Assembly: GCA_029933635.1 (NCBI GenBank)
Contig: JAOZNS010000107.1
Span: 1-6,916 of the forward strand
Direction: 5' to 3'
Length of the DNA stretch: 6,916 bases
From: Candidatus Zixiibacteriota bacterium
GTDB taxonomy: Bacteria; Zixibacteria; MSB-5A5; SM1-73
Position numbers and translations under genes: made by a program. Below, in pieces: positions 1 through 6,840 of the stretch. A model generated the notes under the pieces. The model made no database searches, had not been told where the DNA came from, and worked only from the letters and a program-made list of their open reading frames with translations. The first letter of the stretch is position 1. Each line of letters opens with the position of its first letter.

Positions 1-1252
1 ACTCCCGGCTGATAATAGCCCGGATTGGTGGGATCGAAACCACAGGTCAGATAAAGGATGTGCAGACTATCTTGATAATCATAACAGATGGAGACATCAT
101 TAAAACCTCGCTCGTTACCGCCGCACCCAAAGTCAGTCAGGTTGTATACGTCCGGAGGCCACTGACTTCCGTCAATCCATTCATTTCCATTCTCCATAGA
201 TTCGAAGTAGCACACATCACTTAGATAATCGCAACTTCCGTCACAGGTGGGTTTAAGATAAGCAATAGCTACTCTACGGGAACCTGGAGCTGGAGAGACC
301 GTAACCACCGGCGTGATGGTGCAGGCAGTATCAAAATGACTGATCACATTAACGGGTGGATTGGAGTAGTTGGTATTTGCATTGATGACATAGCTTGTTG
401 TGGCTCCATTCACGTAGCTTTCGCAGATCATGGTGGTAAGATCGTTCGGGCTTATCCGACAACGCTCATATGCCATCAAAACTCGCAATGGACCTGTGCT
501 TGCTTCGGTCATCACCACATGGATATACACGGGTCCTTTGCCTCATCGTAATAAATATCACCTTTGGGCCACAGTCCTTCAGCACCGGAGAGGTATCCAG
601 CTATGGTATCCGGAATGTCAAAATGCAGGGGATACCCTCCACTACAAAGTTCCTCCTCCATGGTGATCATACTATTCCAGGGAGGATCTTCAACCGTGCC
701 TGCGGTGCGGTGGTGAATTATCACCGATCTGCCATCAGGCATACGGAGCTGATTGCTGTAACCCGCATTTATGTTGGGCCCGCCAGCCGCATGATTCTGA
801 TTTGTGTAAAATTCAGTGTTGGGATTAAAACAATTAGCATCAACCCAGCGGTCAGCACCAGGATAGGGAGCATCACAAAAAGTCTAGGAGAAGTGCCGAT
901 AACCACCAGAGGTCACCGAGATCATCCGACCCACGGAGCCGTTCTTCTGGAAATCATACCAAGTGTGCCTAGTTTGATCATGTCGAATGTAGGGACCGTT
1001 TTCATCGTAGAAGTTGGTGTGAGTGCCCAAACTGTCTATACAAGCTAGATGTTCATCCTTTGTCCCAAAAGCAGAATACTTGGATACCGGTAGAACCAGA
1101 CCCAAATCATCTTCAGAGCCACCACAACGAATGTCTTCAGAGATGTGTCTTGCCTTTGGCTTTCGGTTAACGGTCGCAGAAAACCCCTCCAGCACCAAGA
1201 TCACTCCGCACATACAGATACCTAAAAGAAGTGTGAGAAGCTTAATCCGCAT
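1..1252 (-). pseudogene. Secreted cysteine-rich protein, disrupted by an in-frame TAG and a -1 frameshift; 3' end outside the window
   Basis: Translation starts at ATG 1252-1250 after a strong AAGGAGG. Residues 1 to about 26 form a signal peptide (MRIK, then a hydrophobic core ending near GFSA), so the product should be exported. The frame meets TAG at 884-886 (codon 123), yet the same frame then stays open for about 115 sense codons (TFCDAPYPGADRWVDANC ... GLWPKGDIYYDEAK). Near 531-542 one base appears to be missing. The next frame then runs open to the window edge (VYIHVVMTEASTG ..., AIAYLKP, HILYLTCGFDP). The repaired protein would exceed 415 residues. Its short beta-rich, Gly/Tyr/Trp-containing segments resemble beta-propeller or sialidase-like surface proteins, but I cannot assign a fold or function. 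About 14 cysteines follow the signal peptide. A C-terminal sorting domain beyond the edge is plausible but unseen. Recent decay or sequencing error could explain both lesions; amber readthrough explains only the first. Confidence 0.8.
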
Positions 1253-1275
1253 TTTCCCCTCCTCCTTGAGGAAAA
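1252..1275 (-). promoter_or_regulatory. Ribosome-binding site in the loop of a start-codon hairpin
   Basis: On the minus strand, TTTTCCTC (1275-1268) can pair with GGGGAAAA (1259-1252) in an 8-bp stem with one G-U pair. The 8-nt loop is AAGGAGGA, which is the Shine-Dalgarno sequence itself. The last A of the stem is the A of the start ATG. The site fixes the start of the secreted-protein gene, with 8 nt between GGAGG and ATG. The stem's outer four pairs are A-U, so stability is modest. A regulatory role is inference. Confidence 0.5.
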
Positions 1276-1385
1276 GACTAAGACCTAATAAAACATTAAG
1301 ACAATTTCAATTGATATAGAATGTAATTACCAAGAAGAAAAGATTCCTTTTCCCCTACTCGAGCTTAGTATACCCCTTCATTGTT

Positions 1386-1414
1386 AGGATAACTTAGGCA
1401 TCAATGAAAGTCAA
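1386..1414 (-). promoter_or_regulatory. Sigma-70-like promoter for the secreted-protein gene
   Basis: On the minus strand, TTGACT (1414-1409) is followed after exactly 17 nt by TATCCT (1391-1386), matching the -35 and -10 consensus at 5/6 and 4/6 positions. An A/T-rich tract lies just upstream of the -35 (about 1417-1432), like an UP element. A start site near 1379 would give a leader of roughly 125 nt before the ATG at 1252. A second -10-like TATACT at 1372-1367 lacks a partner -35. No gene lies between 1253 and 1537, and I see no clear terminator for the activator gene there. Confidence 0.5.
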
Positions 1415-1537
1415 GCAAAAATATATTAAAAGGGGTCCCATGCACCGGGTATTCCGTTTCTAAATTAATTGATTCAGGCGAAGTGGAATTTGGGATCCGG
1501 AAAGCGAAAAAGCAAGAGAGCTTGAGGATAGTTGACC

Positions 1538-2926
1538 TTATTGACCGATCTGATACTCTTTTATTTTGTAAAGAAGTGAGCGATAGCTTATCTCCAGAAG
1601 CTTGGCCGCTTTTCTTCTATTCCAGTTGGTTTTGTTTAGTGCTTGGGTTATCAATGCTTTCTCCTCCGCCGCCACGGCTGAACCTACTCTTTTTTTCAGA
1701 GAGAAGCTATCCATCTGGGAGGCAGAATCGGTGGAGATACGGGGAGAAGTTGAATCAGCCGAATGACGTTTGATCGTATCTAAAACTACCTTTTCGTCCT
1801 CCCTCACCACCATCTGCTTGATTATGTTTTCTAACTGCCTTACGTTTCCGGGCCAATCGAAGTTCTGCAAAAGCTCGATGGTGGAGGAGGAGAGGGGATG
1901 GTATTTTTTGTTATACAATCTGGTATATTTCTGAAGGAAGTGTTCGATCAAAAGGGGGATGTCCTCCCTTCTTTCCCTTAGTGGAGGCAGGTTTAGGGTA
2001 ACCTCATTCAGACGATAGAACAGATCCTCTCTTATTGTCCCTTCTTTCAAAGCTTTCTCCAGATCACGATTGGTCGCACAGACGATTCTAGTGTCCACTT
2101 TAATGGTCTTTATTCCGCCCACCCGCATGAACTCATATTGCTCCAAAACCTGAAGCAGTTTGGATTGTAACTCCAAGGGCATATCTCCGATCTCGTCCAA
2201 GAAGATGGTCCCCTTGTTCGCCATCTCGAACCTTCCTGGCTTGGTCTTATGTGCGCCGGTGAATGCTCCTTTTTCATATCCGAAAAGCTCTGCTTCTAGA
2301 AGTTCTCTGGGAATGGCAGCACAATTCACCTTGACGAAAGGTCCATTTTTTCGAGCTGAGAGGGTGTGAAGCATTCTGGCGACGATCTCCTTGCCAGTTC
2401 CAGATTCGCCTCGAATCAACACGGTCAGCTCACTATCGGCCACCTGCTCAATTACCGCCTTGATCTGAAGCATGCTGAGACAATCTCCGATCAGCTCCTC
2501 ATGCTGGGATTTTGCCTTCAACTCCGACCGCAGATGATCCAGCTCCTGCTTCAGTCGATTCTTCTCCAGCACGCTCTGAATATGTAGCTCCACCTCTTTG
2601 ACGTCAAAAGGCTTGTTGATAAACTCGGAGGCGCCTCTTTTGATCGACTCCACCACGTTCTTGGTCTCGCCATGTCCGGAGAGCATGATCACCTCGGTGG
2701 GACGATTCATGGATTTGATTTTTTCTAAAACCTCCAGACCCTCCATCCCCGGCATCTTTATGTCTAAAAGAACTAACTCGGGGCGGGCTTTGGAGACCAT
2801 CTGCAGACCCTCCAGCCCATCTTTAGCAGAAAGGATATCGTAGCTGTCTCCCAATCCCTCGCTTAAAATCCAGGAGACCTTGGGATCATCGTCGATCACC
2901 AGAATCTTTATCTTCTCTTTTTCCAT
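1538..2926 (-). CDS. NtrC-family sigma-54-dependent response regulator (REC-AAA+-Fis HTH)
   Basis: A 462-aa cytoplasmic transcriptional activator of full family length. Residues 6-118 are a receiver domain with acidic residues D12-D14, phospho-acceptor D55 (LLDIKMPG), S83 and K105. Residues about 145-370 are the AAA+ ATPase. It has Walker A GESGTGKE (173-180), the sigma-54 contact loop GAFTGA (220-225), Walker B IFLDE (241-245), sensor I near N286, candidate arginine fingers R299 and R305, and sensor II WPGNVRQLE (358-366). Residues about 422-459 form a Fis-type helix-turn-helix (RRKAAKLLEISYRSLLYKIKEY). All catalytic motifs are intact, so it should bind enhancer sites and open sigma-54 promoters when phosphorylated. 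The ATG at 2926 is preceded by AGGT with a 6-nt spacer, a weak ribosome site, and no upstream in-frame start was seen nearby. It is the last gene of the cassette and the likely output of one or both kinases. Target genes cannot be told from the window. Confidence 0.95.
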   Translation of the reverse strand: MEKEKIKILVIDDDPKVSWILSEGLGDSYDILSAKDGLEGLQMVSKARPELVLLDIKMPGMEGLEVLEKIKSMNRPTEVIMLSGHGETKNVVESIKRGASEFINKPFDVKEVELHIQSVLEKNRLKQELDHLRSELKAKSQHEELIGDCLSMLQIKAVIEQVADSELTVLIRGESGTGKEIVARMLHTLSARKNGPFVKVNCAAIPRELLEAELFGYEKGAFTGAHKTKPGRFEMANKGTIFLDEIGDMPLELQSKLLQVLEQYEFMRVGGIKTIKVDTRIVCATNRDLEKALKEGTIREDLFYRLNEVTLNLPPLRERREDIPLLIEHFLQKYTRLYNKKYHPLSSSTIELLQNFDWPGNVRQLENIIKQMVVREDEKVVLDTIKRHSADSTSPRISTDSASQMDSFSLKKRVGSAVAAEEKALITQALNKTNWNRRKAAKLLEISYRSLLYKIKEYQIGQ

Positions 2927-3098
2927 GCTTCTACCTGCACCTTCGTTTCTCTATACCTTGCTCTTCTTCTTATTAAGCTTTTTCTATTATCGGCAAGAAT
3001 CTAAACTCATAAAGGAACCTCATCGTTATTCGTTTCTCTTGTTACACCCCCACACTTCCAACCTGCTCATATGACTTTGATCCGAAGAACCAAAAATG
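2927..3098 (-). other. 172-nt gap between the hybrid kinase and activator genes; possible internal promoter
   Basis: This spacer is much longer than the 37 nt separating the two kinase genes. On the minus strand it contains GATAAT (2991-2986), a good -10 match, but the hexamer 17 nt upstream is CTTTAT (3014-3009), a poor -35. No GG-N10-GC sigma-54 element and no hairpin-plus-T-run terminator was found. The activator may have its own weak or activator-dependent promoter here, or be read from the kinases with a long spacer. No small gene with a credible ribosome site was seen. Confidence 0.3.
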
Positions 3099-5183
3099 TT
3101 AGACTCGGGGCAGGTCCACAAAAAAGCTGGTGCCCTTTTTGGGCTGACTTTTCACTGAAACGTAGCCACCATGTGCCTTCACGATTCTCTGCACCACTGC
3201 CAAACCCAAACCGGTGCCTTCCTTTTTGGTGGTAAAATAACGATCAAAGATTCGGTTTAGGTTCTCCGGGGGAATTCCACATCCACTATCCGCTATGATT
3301 ACCCTGACGAACTCCCTTCCTTCCTTAGGGTTCTTATAGATTGAGTTGCTCACCCTCAATTCTCCGCCTTGAGGCATAGCTTCCATGGAGTTAAGAATTA
3401 TGTTCAAAAAGACCTCCATCATTTGATTTTTATCAGCCAAGACAGTGTGACCTTCCTTATACTCCTTTTTTAATGCTATGTGCCTGGTGACCAGATCTTG
3501 CTCCACCAGCTTCAATGCTCGATCAAGGATCGAGACTATGTCCCTTTTTTCCATCTCATATTTGTAGGGATTGGAGAAGTTGACGATCTCCTTTACCAGC
3601 TCATCCAAGCGAAAGATTTCCTCCTCCACTAAATTGAAGTATTTTTCTTTTTCCTTAGCCTTAGACCACCTCTCCCTTAAAAGTTGGAGAATCCCTCTGA
3701 TGTTGGTTAAAGGCTTTTTCAGATCATGAGTTATCTCTGACACCAAGTTTCCCATGGTCAAAAGACGAGAGGCATTAAGCAAGGATTTCTGTTTCTCATG
3801 CACGGAGGCTGATTGCGAGATGATTATGGAAATCAAACGTTTTTGTTCTTCAGATAAAAGCCTCTTCTGGTAGTTTCCCACCGAAAGGACCCCATGCACA
3901 CTCTTTTCGGCGATTATAGGAAAGGAAGCCAAAGTCCTTAGATGAGGATACAAATCCTGGATATCCTTTAATTTTTTCTTGATCTTTATATTTACCTTCT
4001 CCGAATCATAGACATCATCTTTGGCTAAGGAAACGATCAGACTTTTCTGTTTATTTTCACAGCCTTGAAGAAAGTTTAAGACTAATTCATTGGTCCTTTC
4101 ATTCCAGTCAAACCACAAAGCGAATTCAACCGGCAATATCGCTTTTATCTTCTGAAAGACAAAATCAAAGATTTTTTTTGAGTCTTCTATGAAAGATAGC
4201 TCACTGGCAATCTCATATAAAACTTGTAGTTCTGTCAATTTCATCAAGTTTTGGTTAAAGTGTTCTGTATCATCTATTGCAATGGCCGCTTGAGAGGCAA
4301 AGGTGGTTAAAAGTTTCAGGTCGTTTTGAGTAAAAGGAGCCCCGGTAAGCTTATCACTTAAGTTTATCACTCCCAAAACCTTATCTTTAACCATTAAAGG
4401 AACACATAAAAGTGATCTGGTAGCATAGTGTTTTTTGCTCAGATGGCTGAATCGAGAGTCTTTGTTTATGTCCTTAACCATCAGGGGAGTCCGCTTCAAT
4501 GCCACGTACCCGGCGATGCTGGAGCCCATTTCCAATCTGGTATGTTTCACAATATCCGGGCTTAAGCCAATGGCGGCTTCAATGGTCAACACGTTCTCCG
4601 GCTTTTGAATGAGCATAATTGATCCCGATTTCGCTTCGATAACCTTTGTGGCTAAGGAGACGATCCGATGGAGGAGAACTTTCAGGTCTTTGGTGGTGCT
4701 CAAGGAGGTCCCCGCCTTATATAAAGCGTCCAGCTCCGCCACCTTCTTCTTCAGCTCCATATTTTTCTTTCTCAGCTCGGCTAAAAGCTTGAGTCTATCT
4801 TTTTCAACTCTTCGTTTCTCCAAAGCTCTCTTTACCGTAAGCTTTAGCTCAGAAAACTCCAGAGGCTTCATCAGATAATCATAAGCTCCCTGGTTGAGGG
4901 CACTGATGGCAGACTCCAAGGAGGCGTATCCGGTCATTAAGATGACCAAAGCATCTTCATCTTTTTTTCGTGCTGCCTTTAAGATATCCAATCCATCCAC
5001 CCGTGGCATCTTTATGTCAGTGATCACCAGATCGAAGTTGTCTTTTTTTATCTTTTTGAGTGCTTCCTCCCCTCTCTCCACCGTGGTGACCTCATGTCCC
5101 ACCTTTGAAAGAAGGGTCTTAAGACTTTCACACATCCCTCTTTCGTCATCAACTACCAATATCCTGGCGGACTCTTCCACCAC
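3099..5183 (-). CDS. Hybrid sensor: receiver-GAF-GAF-histidine kinase
   Basis: A 694-aa soluble protein with no membrane segment. Residues 6-120 are a receiver domain: acidic pair D12/D13, phospho-acceptor D56 (VITDIKMP), T84 and K106. A charged coiled coil (about 115-152) leads to a first GAF domain (about 155-305; LLCVPLMVKDKVLGVINL is typical). A weaker second GAF-like domain follows (about 315-465; FPIIAEKSVHGVLSVGN). The kinase core has phospho-acceptor H486 in EITHDLKKPLTN, N-box around N594/N598 (FLNIILNSMEAMPQGG), G1 DSGCGIP (632-638), F-box IFDRYFTTK (645-653) and G2 GTGLGL (656-661). All are intact, so it should bind ATP and autophosphorylate. The receiver sits at the N-terminus, so this is a response regulator whose output is a kinase, able to link another kinase to the activator downstream. 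The frame opens with two consecutive GTG codons (5183 and 5180), and ribosome-site spacing favours the second. Confidence 0.93.
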   Translation of the reverse strand: MVEESARILVVDDERGMCESLKTLLSKVGHEVTTVERGEEALKKIKKDNFDLVITDIKMPRVDGLDILKAARKKDEDALVILMTGYASLESAISALNQGAYDYLMKPLEFSELKLTVKRALEKRRVEKDRLKLLAELRKKNMELKKKVAELDALYKAGTSLSTTKDLKVLLHRIVSLATKVIEAKSGSIMLIQKPENVLTIEAAIGLSPDIVKHTRLEMGSSIAGYVALKRTPLMVKDINKDSRFSHLSKKHYATRSLLCVPLMVKDKVLGVINLSDKLTGAPFTQNDLKLLTTFASQAAIAIDDTEHFNQNLMKLTELQVLYEIASELSFIEDSKKIFDFVFQKIKAILPVEFALWFDWNERTNELVLNFLQGCENKQKSLIVSLAKDDVYDSEKVNIKIKKKLKDIQDLYPHLRTLASFPIIAEKSVHGVLSVGNYQKRLLSEEQKRLISIIISQSASVHEKQKSLLNASRLLTMGNLVSEITHDLKKPLTNIRGILQLLRERWSKAKEKEKYFNLVEEEIFRLDELVKEIVNFSNPYKYEMEKRDIVSILDRALKLVEQDLVTRHIALKKEYKEGHTVLADKNQMMEVFLNIILNSMEAMPQGGELRVSNSIYKNPKEGREFVRVIIADSGCGIPPENLNRIFDRYFTTKKEGTGLGLAVVQRIVKAHGGYVSVKSQPKKGTSFFVDLPRV

Positions 5184-5186
5184 AGA

Positions 5187-5191
5187 CCTCC
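5187..5191 (-). promoter_or_regulatory. Shine-Dalgarno GGAGG of the hybrid kinase gene, bearing on start choice
   Basis: GGAGG on the minus strand lies 3 nt before the first GTG (5183-5181) and 6 nt before the second GTG (5180-5178). Six is the more usual spacing, so translation more likely begins at 5180, giving a protein one residue shorter. The motif sits inside the 37-nt gap after the TAA of the upstream kinase gene, which fits co-transcription of the two. Confidence 0.6.
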
Positions 5192-5220
5192 CTCATCTTT
5201 TAATAAAGGTTTCCTCTCTT

Positions 5221-6600
5221 TTAACCCTGGGCTTTTGGCCAGGTGAGAACAAAGCTGGTCCCTGTCTTTTTCCTCTTTGCTCGAATGGTTCCCCCATGCT
5301 TTTGCATTATTCCATAACATATCCACAAACCCAGTCCGGTGCCTTTCCCTTCCTGCTTAGTGGTGAAAAAAGGCTCGAAGATCCGACAGATATTTTCATC
5401 AGGTATTCCCGGACCGGTATCGGCAAATTCAATCTCTACTCCTTGGTCAGTATTTCGGGCACTTATCGTTATCTCCCCTCCCTGAGGCATAAAATCCTTA
5501 GAGTTAACCAGAAGATTAAGAAATACCTGTTTAAGTTGATCCTCCCATCCCATCACCTGACAAAGATCTTCAGGCAGGTGAGTCTTTATCCTGATATTCT
5601 TAGTAAGAAATTCCTTCTCTATCAACATAATAGTTTGTTTAACGATGGAGGACAAGTTCAAAAGAGCAACTTTATTTTTCTCTGGGCGGGAGAAATCCAA
5701 AAGGCTTTTCACGATACGAGCGATTCGGTCAACTTCCTCCTTGATCATCATCAGATTATGATGATTAAGATCATCTTGGTTAAGAGACTCAGAAAGGATT
5801 AGAATGTAATTTTTGATGATTCCTAAGGGATTGTTTATCTCATGCGCCAGCGAGGCAGATAGTTGCCCTAATGCCGCCAATTTTTCTGACTGAATAAGCT
5901 GTCTTTGAGTCCTCTTGAGCTTTGCATTTATCTTCTTTTGATTTTCATAGAGTATGGCATTCTCTACCGCAACGGTGAGTAGGTCTGTTAGAACCGAGAT
6001 GAACTCTAAGTCGCCATCCGTGAACCTGCGATTTGTCTTTTTGGGACCCAAGATTAAAATTCCAACCAGCTCCTCCCGGCTTATCAGGGGGAGACACAAC
6101 TTACACTCCAGATTCTGAAGAATTCTTATCTCAGGAATATCCACTTTTACCAAGGATTGAATTTCCTCCAGAAGTAGAGGCTCCTTTTTGGAGAAAAATA
6201 ATCTGCATAGCTTCCCCCCCAGGCTCAGTTGCGGCTGATCCCTCTTCGTAGATGATTGAGGTCTGGTTCCCCCTATAAACTTAAAGAGAGTAAGCTTATC
6301 TTGCTTGGGGTCCCGACGGAGGAATATGGCTATGCTCCTGGTGCCTAACTGGTCCACCAGAGAAGAAAGCATCTGAGCTAAAAGCACCTCCAGATCAAGC
6401 ACCGAATTAAGCTTTCTGGAGAGCTCGATGATGGTGTAAAGATCAAATATTTTCTGTTTCAATCTTCGATTAGCCAAGGTGAGACGGTTGATCTTATACT
6501 CCATTGCATTTCTGAAAAGATCAACCGACTCGGAGACCCTTCTTTCCACCCGCAAATCTGATAGCTCAGGATGATTTGGTGTATTCTGTGGTTCTGGCAT
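5221..6600 (-). CDS. Soluble GAF-domain sensor histidine kinase
   Basis: A 459-aa cytoplasmic kinase without signal peptide or membrane helix. The first 60 residues are charged and probably coiled coil. A GAF-type sensor follows (about 60-215; LCLPLISREELVGILILGPK and the closing helix AVENAILYENQ). A coiled-coil linker (about 215-240) joins it to the HisKA domain with phospho-acceptor H253 in SLAHEINNPLGI. The ATPase part has an N-box around N362/N366 (FLNLLVNSKDFMPQGG), G1 DTGPGIP (394-400), F-box IFEPFFTTK (407-415) and G2 GKGTGLGL (418-425). The N-box has F370 where alanine is usual; otherwise all motifs are intact. It is first in the cassette and likely donates phosphate to the receiver of the hybrid kinase and/or the NtrC-type activator; the GAF ligand is unknown. 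The start is uncertain. No Shine-Dalgarno lies close before ATG 6600 and no other start exists upstream before an in-frame TAA. Internal starts such as Met33 are possible. Confidence 0.93.
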   Translation of the reverse strand: MPEPQNTPNHPELSDLRVERRVSESVDLFRNAMEYKINRLTLANRRLKQKIFDLYTIIELSRKLNSVLDLEVLLAQMLSSLVDQLGTRSIAIFLRRDPKQDKLTLFKFIGGTRPQSSTKRDQPQLSLGGKLCRLFFSKKEPLLLEEIQSLVKVDIPEIRILQNLECKLCLPLISREELVGILILGPKKTNRRFTDGDLEFISVLTDLLTVAVENAILYENQKKINAKLKRTQRQLIQSEKLAALGQLSASLAHEINNPLGIIKNYILILSESLNQDDLNHHNLMMIKEEVDRIARIVKSLLDFSRPEKNKVALLNLSSIVKQTIMLIEKEFLTKNIRIKTHLPEDLCQVMGWEDQLKQVFLNLLVNSKDFMPQGGEITISARNTDQGVEIEFADTGPGIPDENICRIFEPFFTTKQEGKGTGLGLWICYGIMQKHGGTIRAKRKKTGTSFVLTWPKAQG

Positions 6601-6785
6601 CGATTTAGTTAAATTGGTTACGCCTTGACTTCTTTAGGCTCTTCATCTACTCAAGTGCTTTTTTATAATCCTTTGGGGGCTAAACATCTCTATAAATTTT
6701 TCATCGGCAGGAAGAAAGGCAAGTTAATCAAAATCTGCAAACTCTTGCACGGGTTCCCTACACAAAAGGGATTGGGGTTTTATAC
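6601..6785 (-). other. Leader region upstream of the signalling cassette
   Basis: This non-coding stretch lies between the terminator and the first kinase gene and should hold the cassette promoter. On the minus strand there are A/T-rich -10-like hexamers, TATAGA in TTTATAGAG (near 6690) and TATAAA (near 6663). Neither has a convincing TTGACA partner at 16-18 nt; the best is TTTCTT-N17-TATAGA. No sigma-54 GG-N10-GC element was found. The promoter is therefore not resolved by eye. Confidence 0.3.
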
Positions 6786-6820
6786 AAAAAAGAGCCCCGC
6801 CAGAAGGCAGGGCTCTTTTT
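6786..6820 (-). terminator. Rho-independent terminator, potentially bidirectional
   Basis: An 11-bp perfect stem (AAAAAGAGCCC, 6787-6797, with GGGCTCTTTTT, 6810-6820) continues past one mismatch into 3 more G-C pairs closed by a 4-nt loop (6802-6805). On the minus strand the hairpin ends in a T-run, about 20 nt after the stop of the gene at 6841. A matching T-run on the plus strand means it could also stop transcripts coming the other way. It separates the sorting-domain gene from the kinase cassette. Confidence 0.9.
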
Positions 6821-6840
6821 GCCCACCATCTACCCTAAGG

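Noticed and set aside
470..1048. Plus-strand open frame of 192 codons at the left side
   Set aside because: It is antisense to the broken secreted-protein gene, whose minus-strand translation has a signal peptide, strong ribosome site and promoter; the plus-strand product has no protein-like features.
1302..1313. Small palindrome CAATTTCAATTG in the leader of the secreted-protein gene
   Set aside because: Arms of only 5 bp in an A/T-rich region, single copy, likely chance; it could be an operator but nothing supports that.
1430..1470. Possible terminator after the activator gene, around GGTGCATGGGACCCC on the minus strand
   Set aside because: Only 3-bp stems can be formed beside the T-run, too weak to call.
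4894..5802. Long plus-strand open frame (302 codons) spanning the junction of the two kinase genes
   Set aside because: It lies antisense to two well-supported kinase genes and their spacer, has no recognisable domain and no credible ribosome site, and reads as a shadow frame.
6728..6757. Possible sigma-54 promoter in the cassette leader (minus strand, GTGCAAGAGTTTGCA)
   Set aside because: The TTGCA half fits a -12 element, but the spacing gives GT-N10-GC rather than GG-N10-GC, and the -24 half TGGCAC is absent.
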